Assembly (NCBI GenBank): GCA_965178125.1
Contig: CBCXTV010000002.1
Location: forward strand, 82,438-146,437
Source of the DNA: Bilabrum cf. latius
Taxonomy: Eukaryota > Bigyra: Bicosoecida > Bigyra > Bicosoecida
Direction: 5' to 3'
Length of the DNA: 64,000 nucleotides
Shown: in pieces, positions 18,404 through 27,545 of the stretch
Layout of the letters: each line of letters starts with the position of its first letter
Numbering within the stretch: position 1 is the stretch's first letter
The notes under the pieces: model-generated
The model's input: the letters and a program-made list of their open reading frames with translations, nothing else
Database searches by the model: none
Told to the model about the DNA's origin: nothing
Position numbers and translations under genes: made by a program

Positions 18404-19277
18404 GGGGTGTGCAGTGAGTGTGCTTCCTGAGTGGGCTGCTTTTCTGTGCGAAGCTTCTGGCAGTTGCTGTATTCCTGGGCCCGAAAAAAACTCCGCGAGA
18501 AGTGCTTTCACATGGAGGTGGTGCGGTAAGAAGTGCGCGGGTCCTTGTAGACTGAAGTGCTTCCTGCGCAGAATGGGAGAAGTTCCACTGCGGGGTCTCT
18601 CAGACGCGTCTGCATGAGGAGGTGGGGCTGCGTCATGGTTGCATGCGAGAAGGTGAGCTTCGAGGCGGCGCCTGGGAAAGCCTTTCTGGGTCGTCTGGAT
18701 GCTGCGAAATTTGCGAAAAAGGGGTCCCAATTTTGGGCCCGTTTTCGGTGACAATTTCAAGCCTCCCGCATCGTGTTTTCCTCTTGTGTACCCCTTTTTG
18801 GGCTCAAAACTGGTCCCGGAAAGTGTGACCTCGAAACTGCGTCCTTCGCGGTCCTCCCTTTGGCTTCTGGGGCCTCAGGTGTTTCCCTTTTTTCTGTGGG
18901 CAGCACTCTTTTTTGCGGAAGGGCGTTCCAGATTTTTGTCTGACGATGCCGCTTTAAAAAAGGACTTCTGATGTGGTGCGTGCTGGGTCCTGTCATCTCC
19001 AGACTTCCTCCGAGGATGCACACATGAGCGGGAAGAGGACACACATTGGCAGAAGAACTTCTGGACTTGTGACTCTGAAGCGCTTTGCGACTTTGGCACT
19101 GCGTGCTGCCAGCGTTCATGCACCGAGAGCATGCGGATCTCCACGTGCTATGCGACTTCCGGAGAGAATGGGACCGATGGAACTATGTGACCCTCCAACT
19201 CCGGCGCTCGGCGGCCTTCTGCTGTTGCCCGCGGAGCTTTGTCTCCTCGCAACGCGCTGTTCTGCGGCATTTCGTCG
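18404..19277. other. Intergenic stretch without a recognisable gene
   Basis: Small overlapping open frames on both strands with no shared domain or convincing composition. Contains T-rich and C-rich runs. One A-to-B difference, at 19191, falls here. Confidence 0.5.
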
Positions 19278-22010
19278 TCAGGGCTCGTGCTTTACGCCGG
19301 GTGCCGGGGTCAGGCGCGCTCTCTTCGAAGGCTGTGCCTCAGTCCTGTTGGTGGAGGGCGACCTGGAATAGGATGAGGACGATCTGGAGCAGGATCTCGT
19401 GTCCTTGAGGCTTACGCTCCTCGCGAGCTTCAACGAATTCCCGTGGAAGGTCCGCGGAAGGCTCACGTACTCCTCCTCGTCCACGTCATACGGCTCACTG
19501 CCCTGCTGCTGCCGCCACTGGTTGATCACAAGCTTGATGAACGTTTTGCCCCAGCTCCATTCGGAATGACTCTGTGCCTGCTCGGTGAGCCACTTGTTGT
19601 ATGCGATGTTCACCGTTTTGATGCCCTGCACCGCGGTGTAGAGATGCCCCGCGTTGAAGCGGTAACCTCGGTCGTCGGCATCCTGAAGGTTGTACCGGAG
19701 CCGGGCGTCCGCATGGCCGATGTCGTCCGAGGGGATGTGCTCGAAGACCTTTTGGCACTGGCGGCTCACGAACGGGTCGACGATGCACTGCGTGCTTTCC
19801 GCGTACTTGATCATGTGCCACATGGCTTCTTCGGCAAACCATTTGGAATAACTCAAGAGGTTATAGGTCTTGTCCTTGGCCCTTGAGTAGTTGTTCGCAA
19901 TGTCCCGCAGTGCGGGCGAGTCCAGCACGGCGCGCCTCGTCTGGCACAGCGGGCCGTTCTTGAGGAGCTGCTTCCTGTTGCTCTTGTGCGGAGCGTACAG
20001 AGTTCGGATGACGTCTGGGATCACGGTGTCCGTGGCAGTCCTGCCCTTAAACATGAAGTGGTTCCAGGCCACGGTCCAGCTCATGATGGGATAGTGCACT
20101 TGCATCGGAGGTATGAGCGTGAGGAGGCCCACGGTTTTCGCCAAGGATGCTCCCCAAGTAATCCAATCATCACTCGGGTTCTTCTCGTCGTGCCTCCTTT
20201 TGGGGATCATTTTCGGGAGGAGGAACGTTGGCGTTATGATGCGCTCCCCGAACTGCTTCGTGAGGTGCTTCATCATGTCCACCCAGACCTGTCCCAGCAG
20301 TTTGGTTGTCATGCGGATCACGACGAGGCGTGAGCTGCTGTCCCCCTTTAGGATGTCTTCCAACTCGTTCTGCAGCGCTTGCTTTGCCTCAAGGATGTAG
20401 TGCTGGATGCTGTTGTCGTTCCCGTCGTTCATCCACTCCTGCTGCTCCTCTTGGCATCTCCCCTCGAGGCAATGCGCCGCCAAGTCCCTGTCGTCGCAGA
20501 GGACAAGCGCGTGGGTTGAGGGTGGCCACTCCAGCCATGAGGGCAGCTCGGCCCCCGGCATCTCCGTGTGGAGTTTATCGATCCACTTCTGCTTGACTTG
20601 GATCCATCGAGCGGTCTGCCATTTCAAGGGAGGCAGGGTGTTCATCTTGGGCCTCTTCAGGGCTACCATGTCGAGCATTCTGTCGAGGGTGGGGATGCAC
20701 ATCATCGGCTGCACCACGTGGATGCGGATGTCTCCGTACCTCAGGAAGTACGAATACGACCCGCCGCGTTTGTCCTGGAGGAGGTGGACGAACGTGTTGG
20801 TTTCGCCGGCGTGCTCGTGAACACCGCACAAGTCTTCGTAGGAGATGGGCACGCGCTCTGTTTTTTCCCAGACGAGGACAACCCCCCAACTCAGGGCCGC
20901 GCACACGGACATCACGACGGACAATGTGTTTAATCGCTCGCCAAGAGTCCAGTCGTCACTCGGGTCGACCATTATGTACGGTTTCATACTGTGCCCTGCA
21001 TCCGCACTTCGTCGTCCCGAGCCCCCCCACTCCGTGTCCATGCTCTCGGGAGTCGATGCGAGGACCGGGCTGGCTGCCAGCACAGATGTCATGCGGAGGC
21101 AATCTCCCCACTTCCATACCGGCCCTTGGAACGTGTCGAAGAGGCGGCGCCAGACGCAGCGTTCGAAGCTTCGGTTCGGGATCCGCATCTTCAGGAGCGC
21201 CTTCCTCCCCTCCGGGCTGATGAGATACCACTTTAGGCCCATGCCGACGTGGTAGGGGACCACAAATGTGTTGTCTACCCAGTGCGCCGGATAGGTCCGC
21301 ACGTCCAAGAGGCGCTCGCAATTGTGGATGGAGGTGGAGTTTTCGCGCTGGAGGGTGACCATTCTCGGTGCTTCTGACCCCGCTAACATGGCCATCTGCG
21401 TCACCTTGGGGTTTTTCGCGATGGCGTGAAGAACTACGAGTAGCCGATCCACGCATGCTTCGCGAGGTTCGATATCATCTTCGACAACCATGAGCCATTC
21501 CGTCGGCGTGTGGTTCTCAGCCCACAGCCATGCGTTTCGATGGGATTGGATCGCCCCAACAGTGGCCGGATTGTATTTGCTCCAGTCCGTTATCTTGCCG
21601 GAGAAGATATCCAAGAGGGCCTGGTCTTTGACGATGTCGCGTCCATCTGGGTCCCTGTCGGTCTGCGGAAACACTGGATTGGGGAGCCGAAGGACCGCTC
21701 CCATGTGCTCGTGGAGTTCTCGCGCCCCTTTTTTTTGTCGCCACTCCTCGAAGCGGGACTCTTCCCTGCAGATCAGCAGACATGTCATCTTCCCGAGGTC
21801 CTGGCGATGGTGTCCGAATTGCGCCTGGAAGCCCGACATCTCCAGAGACGGGAAATGGCATGCGCTGTGTGTCCAGCGGCGATCTTGCACTTCTGCTCCC
21901 GAAACTCGCGAATGCAGGATCCGGGAACATGAGCCTTGAAGGCGGCGGATTTTTGGATGGGGACACCCGCGCCCTCTCTTCGCGAGCTTCGTCCTGATCC
22001 GATGCCCCAA
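19278..22010 (-). CDS. GT25-like glycosyltransferase with extra domains and RS tail, 910 aa
   Basis: Likely transfers a sugar. Residues about 76-320 resemble glycosyltransferase family 25: GAIQSHRNAWLWAEN, then the metal-binding acidic triplet in EWLMVVEDDIEP (E177-D179), and later DNTFVVPYHVGMGLKWYLIS. A second region begins at 350 with LGERLNTLSVVMSVCAALSW, which recalls the GLGNRLR start of fucosyltransferase-type GT-B enzymes; this is a weak match. Residues 660-850 are unassigned and include the segment amplified in the 72-bp repeats. The end is an Arg/Ser tail (RSCSRSSSSYSRSPS) with a basic patch, unusual for a secretory enzyme and more typical of nuclear proteins. No signal peptide or membrane segment is evident; the start may be M58 or M75 rather than M1. 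It is the main donor of mosaic fragments. Confidence 0.7.
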   Translation of the reverse strand: MGHRIRTKLAKRGRGCPHPKIRRLQGSCSRILHSRVSGAEVQDRRWTHSACHFPSLEMSGFQAQFGHHRQDLGKMTCLLICREESRFEEWRQKKGARELHEHMGAVLRLPNPVFPQTDRDPDGRDIVKDQALLDIFSGKITDWSKYNPATVGAIQSHRNAWLWAENHTPTEWLMVVEDDIEPREACVDRLLVVLHAIAKNPKVTQMAMLAGSEAPRMVTLQRENSTSIHNCERLLDVRTYPAHWVDNTFVVPYHVGMGLKWYLISPEGRKALLKMRIPNRSFERCVWRRLFDTFQGPVWKWGDCLRMTSVLAASPVLASTPESMDTEWGGSGRRSADAGHSMKPYIMVDPSDDWTLGERLNTLSVVMSVCAALSWGVVLVWEKTERVPISYEDLCGVHEHAGETNTFVHLLQDKRGGSYSYFLRYGDIRIHVVQPMMCIPTLDRMLDMVALKRPKMNTLPPLKWQTARWIQVKQKWIDKLHTEMPGAELPSWLEWPPSTHALVLCDDRDLAAHCLEGRCQEEQQEWMNDGNDNSIQHYILEAKQALQNELEDILKGDSSSRLVVIRMTTKLLGQVWVDMMKHLTKQFGERIITPTFLLPKMIPKRRHDEKNPSDDWITWGASLAKTVGLLTLIPPMQVHYPIMSWTVAWNHFMFKGRTATDTVIPDVIRTLYAPHKSNRKQLLKNGPLCQTRRAVLDSPALRDIANNYSRAKDKTYNLLSYSKWFAEEAMWHMIKYAESTQCIVDPFVSRQCQKVFEHIPSDDIGHADARLRYNLQDADDRGYRFNAGHLYTAVQGIKTVNIAYNKWLTEQAQSHSEWSWGKTFIKLVINQWRQQQGSEPYDVDEEEYVSLPRTFHGNSLKLARSVSLKDTRSCSRSSSSYSRSPSTNRTEAQPSKRARLTPAPGVKHEP

Positions 22011-24640
22011 TTGAGCGCTCGACAGCAGGAACGATGAGGAACCTCAGTTCTGGTTTCGCATGTTTGCATGGCCTCTCGAAGCATGTCGTGTGCAGACCCT
22101 CCAAGCGCCTCGATGTCTGAGCATCGCTTTCTCTCCGCACGCTTCGTGCAAGGAATGCAACTCGTGCGTACCATCGTGGAGTCCTGAGTCGTTGGCCGCG
22201 GACGCACTACGGGTCACAGAGACTCGGAAAGGGGAGCATGCCCGAATGCACATCGCGGACGGAATTTGTCCCACGCTATTGAAGGTGGTCACCGGACTCA
22301 GACTGCTGCGGTGCATGCTTCGCGCATTGAATGGAGGCGCGTAAAATCTTGCAGAATGCACAGAGGGGGTCATCCGAGCGGGATCTTTGTGTAGCATCTA
22401 GAGCGGCAGATCATGCGCAGGGGAGAATCCACACGCGGACTCCGAGGAGTGAGTAAGGCCGGCCCTGGAAGTCGTGCCGCGAAAGCGAATCAGCGCAACA
22501 TGGCGACTGACGGACGTCGCACGCTACGTACTTGTGGTCGCCCTCGTCCGGTCGCCCATCCCGGCGAATGGTGGCGCTGCAAGATCTGCGATGCCCGTCC
22601 GTGCCCGTCCCTCCTGGACGGCTCTGCCGAGGATCAGGGACGCTCTGGTTGTTTTTCCCTGAGCACCTGCGTTTCGAAAGCGGTCTTCCGCGTTTGCTAC
22701 TTCCCCTTCGAACTCCCTGCATTTTTGGCCGGAAAAGGCAACGAAGACAGGCGTGTGCTCCATAGACTGCTCGGACGAGAAGGTGTGTGCAAGAGCCTTT
22801 CCCAATCGTCACGGGGGGTGAACTGCTGGGTCCGGAATGGATTTGACTCCTGGACTTTTGCGTGTGAAGCGTGAGGTGGGCGTGCTTCGTGGGAGGTTTC
22901 CGCATGCGGGGGGACGGGAACTTTCCTGGGTCGCTGGGCCTGGGACCGGGTAGCGGGAACTCGGGGACTTTCCCCGGGAAATGGATTCACAGAGCGTACG
23001 GTGATTTCCCGGGTCGCCCTTCTCGACCCCGAAGTGGAATTTGGCTTTCGGACCCGAATACAAGCTTAGAAGGAACTTTTTGTCTTCCGCGCCTGCGAAG
23101 GTGTGCCACGCGGGCGGTTCTTGTTCACGCTCTTGCGCTGCAAGCAGTGAACGCGAGGCCGTCTGCGGTTTACGGCTACGTGTCATAGCGCGTCGTAGGA
23201 TGTCGCGCTCCAAAAGAAGTCTAGCGGCTGGAGGGCGGTGAGTGAAGTGCACACGTAGTGATCGTGACGAACCGGGCGTCGACACTTGTCCTGGGCGACG
23301 TCCGAAACATCTACGCTGCGCTATTACGGCCAGTCGTGTACGCTTGGTGTCGGAGGGAAGACCCCTACGGTGTATACGGTTGCCGACGAACATAGTGATG
23401 TGGTAAGCGCATTCGGAAGGGGGCGCACGAACGTGCGAGCAATAGCACGCCATTCCGCGTATCATGGTAGCCTGATATTACATGTGCCGCACAGAATTCT
23501 CAATCATTCGCGAGAAGTGTGTGCGGGGAGTACGCTGGGGTGGATAGAAAAGAGATGTCGTCCGCAGGATGTGTGCTCCCAAGGATTTGCTCGGAAGAAT
23601 GCGGACGATCGTTGGAATGCTGCTTTGCACGCAGACTCTATTTCATAGATATGCCTCCATTCGCTGTGACCCTCGTGCGACCGGCTTCGGACGAGTTCCG
23701 CAATCTTCGCAGTCATGTGCATCCCATCTCGAGGTCTGCGGCAGCTTTTCCCGCAGAGGAGCCGCCGTGGGAGCCGCTTAGCATCCCCTCGTCGCAGGGA
23801 CTTCACGGGACGGTGTTGTTTATGTCTCTCGGGGTTTTTGTGATGCTCAGGTGCGCGGCCTCTTGCTCTCTTCGTGACCGATTTCGTTGTCGCAGTGCTG
23901 TGGGTCTCCGTAACGGGAATGTGAGGCAGTCTCGACACCTCGACGAGGTGTCATGCGTCATAAGGATCTGCGCGTCTTTGGTCACGGCAAGAGTGGGCGA
24001 GAGTCAAACGGGCAGAAATGATCGTAGCAGCAGCGCTCACGGGCCCGCGGCTCCGCGGTTCACTCCCGCTTGGGAGGGCTGACCAGCGTGTAGTGGGTGG
24101 GTCTTCCGGAAAGCGCCTAGAGATACTCATCGCATAGCCTTCCCTGGAACGAGTCCAGCATAGCCTTTTTTTTTTTCGGCGGTCGTGGGGAGATACAATT
24201 CTCCCGCTGCGGAAGGCTGCACACTCCCGCATCGTGAAGTCAATCACGCAACACCGTGCCGACTCATGTACCGAGACCGATGCATCTTACCGTCAGCGGC
24301 GCTGGTGGAAGCCGCGCTGCGAACAAGCTCCTCTGCACCAGTTACCCCGCCTTTCCAATTCTCGCGCACCTGAACGTGACTCCTGTGGATACGCAGTTTC
24401 TTCACCCAGGGCGGGTGCTTCGCAACGTCGTGCGTGCCCCCTCTTGCCGTCGCGGGTGCTGAGACGCCTTCATGGTCATAAGGCGCCCTGAGCAGACTGC
24501 AGCGCGACTTCCAGTGACATTCCCGGCAAGAACACACTGCAGCTCACATGCAGCGAGCGGAAGGACCCAATCCCGCGCGTGGGGAGGCGCTATCGTGTTG
24601 TGTTGTGTGTCGTGTTTGTGGTTTATGTCGAGCTTTCGGC
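22011..24640. other. 2.6-kb intergenic region, no assignable gene
   Basis: Open frames of up to about 220 codons occur on both strands but overlap each other, lack recognisable motifs and have inconsistent composition. 22930-23060 is a diverged copy of the dispersed element seen at 24650-24805 and 26308-26395 (minus-strand reading EKGDPGNHRTL versus EKGDPENDGTL). A 10-T run lies at about 24167. Confidence 0.55.
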
Positions 24641-24649
24641 ACTGCGCGG

Positions 24650-24805
24650 AATCGGGAATTTCGGGGGTCCCTGGGCCCGGAATCGGGGACCGGAAACTGA
24701 GGCAATTTTCGCCGCCAGATGGAGTGACGGAGAGTACCGTCGTTTTCCGGGTCACCTTTTTCGGTCTCGAAATGGGAATCGGATTTGGGACAGGAATTGA
24801 AGCGG
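24650..24805. repeat. Dispersed repeat containing CGTTTTCCGGGTCACC
   Basis: The core from TACCGTCGTTTTCCGGGTCA to GGAATTGAAGCGGAGAA recurs almost exactly at 26308-26392 and in diverged form at 22930-23060. At 26308 it is fused directly to the end of the copied Stc1-like 5' flank. Confidence 0.75.
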
Positions 24806-24836
24806 AGAAGGGCCACTCTAGGGCCTCCCGGGAGCC

Positions 24837-25734
24837 CTCTTGGGGCCCCCAAACAGCAAAACAAACCCCGGGGCCCGAACTGTGTCGCCGCAACTTAAAT
24901 TCCTTGTGTGGATCGGCCATTTTGGGCCAAATCCTGGGGGGGTCCCCTTCCGGGCCCCCCCAAAACGCTCAAAAAAAACACCACAACGTGGCGTTTGGCG
25001 TCTTTTTAGGGCGGTTTAGGGGCTCTAAAATCCACTACAACGTGGCGTTTTGCGTCTCTTTGGGGCGATTTAGGGGCTCTAAAATCCACGACAACGTGGC
25101 GTTTTGCGTCTTTTTTGGGCGATTTAGGGCTCTAAAATCCACCACAACGTGGCGTTTTGCGTCGTTTGGGGGCTGCCTGGGGCCCATTTTTCCACCACAA
25201 CCTCGCGTTTTGCCCTTTTTGGGGCCGGGAGCCCTCTCGGGGCCCCCAAACCGCAAAAACAAACCGGGGCCCGAACTGTGTCGCCGCAACTTAAAGTCCT
25301 TGTGTGGATCGGCCATTTTTGGCCAAATCCTGGGGGGGTCCCCTTCCGAGCCCCCCGAAAACGCTCAAAAAAAACACCACAACGTGGCGTTTTGCGTCTT
25401 TTTTGGGCGATTTAGGGGCTCTAAAATCCACTACAACGTGGCGTTTTGCGTCTTTTTTGGCGATTTAGGGGCTCTAAAATCCACCACCACGTGGCGTTTT
25501 GCGTCTTTTTTGGGCGATTTAGGGGCTCTAAAATCCACCACAACGTGGCGTTTTGCGTCGTTTGGAGACTCCTTGGGGCCCATTTTTTCCACCACAACCT
25601 CGCGTTTTGCCCTTTTTGGGGCCGGGAGCCCTCTTGGGGCCCCGAAACAGCCAAAAAAAAGCCAGGGTCCGAGCTGTGTCGCCGCAACTTAAATTCCTTG
25701 TGCGGATCGGCCATTTTTGGCGAAATCCTGGGGG
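24837..25734. repeat. Higher-order satellite: 398-bp units built of about 59-bp repeats
   Basis: The landmark CTTGGGGCCCCCAAA starts near 24837, 25235 and 25632, giving about 398-bp spacing and 2.25 units. Within each unit the block GGCGATTTAGGGGCTCTAAAATCCAC plus ACAACGTGGCGTTTTGCGTC repeats four or five times with about 59-bp period, and a GGCCATTTTTGGCC palindrome marks each unit. The long plus-strand open frame across it is a product of the repeat, not a gene. Confidence 0.9.
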
Positions 25735-26012
25735 GCCGGCGCAAGTGAAATCCTCCTGAGGTACCACTTCAAGCCCATGCCGACGTGGAGGGGGACCACA
25801 AATGCGTTGTCTGCTCAGTGCGCTGGGTAGGTCCGCAGGTCAAGGAGGCGTTCGCAGTTATAGACGCAGGTGGGGTTTGCGAGCTGCCGGCCGACATGCT
25901 CATGTGGTGACCTCCGGTCACCACATGAGCATGTCGGCCGGCAGCTCGCAAACTCCACCTACGTCTATAACTGCGAGCGCCTCCTTGACCTGCGGACCTA
26001 CCCAGCGCACTG
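25735..26012 (-). pseudogene. Fragment of a second, diverged GT25-like gene
   Basis: Minus-strand reading of 25755-25816 gives DNAFVVPLHVGMGLKWYL after TYPAH and a stop, matching residues 239-262 of the 910-aa protein with TGG changed to TGA. The opposite arm reads NSTYVYNCERLLDLRTYPAH on the plus strand, matching residues 224-243 with several changes. It is too diverged to be a recent copy of the gene in this unit, so a separate paralogue is the likely source. Confidence 0.7.
25816..26012. repeat. Large near-perfect palindrome, 97-bp arms and 3-bp loop
   Basis: Arms 25816-25912 and 25916-26012 are inverse complements with about three mismatches around the loop TCC; the centre reads GGTGACC-TCC-GGTCACC. 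Such a structure can form a cruciform or hairpin end. Part of the right arm is also found at 3685-3733. Confidence 0.93.
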
Positions 26013-26536
26013 CACGACGGACCCACTCGGGAAGCTCCCGCGCAGGAGCCACTGCCGCCCGCGTTTGAAGAATATGCGGAGAAATACGAAGCCAAGGACA
26101 CAAGCATCTCGGGCACCTTTCCCGACTCGCAGCCGGTTTCAGAGACGACCACAAATCGGCACGAGAAGTGCGCCCGATTTCGTCCCCGAAAAAAGACACA
26201 AATAGGACCCCGCGGAGATCCGCATCTGCTCCTCACGCGCGGAACGTGTTTCGGTACGCAAAAAGCGGTCACATGGGAGACCCGGAAAGCGTCCGGAAAA
26301 CGGTTCAGAAATAAGTACCGTCGTTTTCCGGGTCACCTTTTTCGGTCTCGAAATGGGAATCGGATTTGGGACAGGAATTGAAGCGGAGAACGGACCCCAA
26401 GGTGTTACCTCTTGCCTCCATACGATGCTAGGATCTCCAGGTTTCTCAGTTTTAGGCAGCACTCGAAGGGGAAGCTTCCGACGGCGCGCCTATGACATGC
26501 TGCCACCCATCACCGTGGTCATCTGGAGGACTCCGC

Positions 26537-26690
26537 ACCATTCGGAAAACGGCTCGCCCGCCGTGAGTGAACCAGCGATCGCCGTGTGCATCAGTAGGAC
26601 CCCCGCACCATTCGGAAAACGGCTCGCCCGCCGTAAGTGAAATGGCGTCCCGAAGGACCCGTGCTCCTTTTGAAAAACGGCTCGCCCGCC
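26537..26690. repeat. Three copies of a GGCTCGCCCGCCG box
   Basis: CGGAAAACGGCTCGCCCGCCGT occurs near 26545 and 26615 and, as GAAAAACGGCTCGCCCGCCG, near 26671. The first two are preceded by CCGCACCATT. Short dispersed repeat with no coding sense. Confidence 0.8.
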
Positions 26691-26744
26691 GTGTGTTCCC
26701 GAGATCCTCCAGCCACGCCACCAGTCAATGTTCTCGCTCGCCGT

Positions 26745-27545
26745 TACGTCATGGAGCCCCACGAAGTCGTGCAGATGATCAGGGCGATACCGTGAGCATC
26801 CTCCTTCTCCGTCTTCTTGCCGCCGTCGTACAGCCTGGCCGCGACACGATCTTGATGCCAAAACTCGAGGTTTCGCCGGCGTGCTCGTGAACACCGCACA
26901 AGTCTTCGTAGGAGATGGGCACGCGCTCTGTTTTTTCCCAGACGAGACAACCCCCCAACTCAGGGCCGCGCACACGGACATCACGACGGACATTACATAC
27001 CGGCCCTTGGAACGTGTCGAAGATGCGGCGCCAGACGCAGCGTTCGAAGCTTCGGTTCGGGATCCGCATCTTCAGGAGCGCCTTCCTCCCCTCCGGGCTG
27101 ATGAGATACCACTTTAGGCCCATGCCGACGTGGAAGGGGACCACAAATGTGTTGTCTACCCAGTGCGCCGGATAGGTCCGCACGTCCAAGAGGCGCTCGC
27201 AGTTGTGCATGGAGGTGGAGTTTCCGCGCTGGAGGCTGACCATTCTCGGTGCTTCTGACCCCGCTAACATGGCCATCTGCGTCACCTTGGGGTTTCGCGA
27301 TGGCGTGAAGAACTACGAGTAGCCGATCCACGCATGCTTCGCGAGGTTCGATATCATCCTCGACAACCATGAGCCATTCCGTCGGCCCACAGCCATGCGT
27401 TTCGATAGGATTGGATCGCCCCAAGAGTGGCCGGATGGTATTTGATCCAGTCCGTTATCTTGCCGGAGAAGATATCCAAGAGGGCCTGGTCTTTGACGAT
27501 GCCCTGCATCAACTGGTCCTGCACCGCACACTGCATGCACGATGG
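26745..27545 (-). pseudogene. Second mosaic: fragments of Rep, Stc1-like, 354-aa and glycosyltransferase genes
   Basis: Left to right: about 26745-26794 is a Rep piece (14585-14634), 26795-26830 an Stc1-like piece (near 700-735), 26831-26869 a 354-aa gene piece (6632-6670), 26871-26992 a glycosyltransferase piece (20800-20922), 26995-27384 another (21115-21507), 27385-27500 another (21522-21637) after a 14-bp deletion, and 27501-27540 a 354-aa gene piece (6710-6750). It then runs straight into the Stc1-like gene of the next unit. Every piece keeps its parent's orientation. Confidence 0.88.

Larger units (their letters stand above)
1..27542. repeat. Tandem array unit A (27542 bp)
   Basis: Window position 1 matches 27543 and then 55084, and order and orientation of all genes repeat exactly. 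The start of the unit is only where the window happens to begin; no terminal repeat or target-site duplication marks a boundary. Differences from unit B that I could find by eye are at 6122, 8783, 10866, 12071, 12203, 13160, 19191, 20404, 25352 and 26110 plus one G fewer in B near 24663. Confidence 0.97.

Noticed and set aside
24910-24940. GGCCATTTTGG resembling the core of the dinoflagellate spliced leader
   Set aside because: Only about ten bases agree; the flanks differ and the box is a palindrome inside a satellite, so it is not evidence of a spliced-leader relic.
24980-25560. Regularly spaced repeats resembling a CRISPR array
   Set aside because: Spacing segments are themselves repeats, not unique spacers, and the genome is eukaryotic in character.
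24472-25692. 406-codon plus-strand frame
   Set aside because: Runs across the satellite and reads the same repeated peptide; a one-base difference in unit B changes its start without any other sign of selection.
25735-27545. Ends of the repeat unit
   Set aside because: I looked for terminal repeats or target-site duplications at the palindrome and at the 27541/27543 join and found none; the tandem arrangement hides any true ends.
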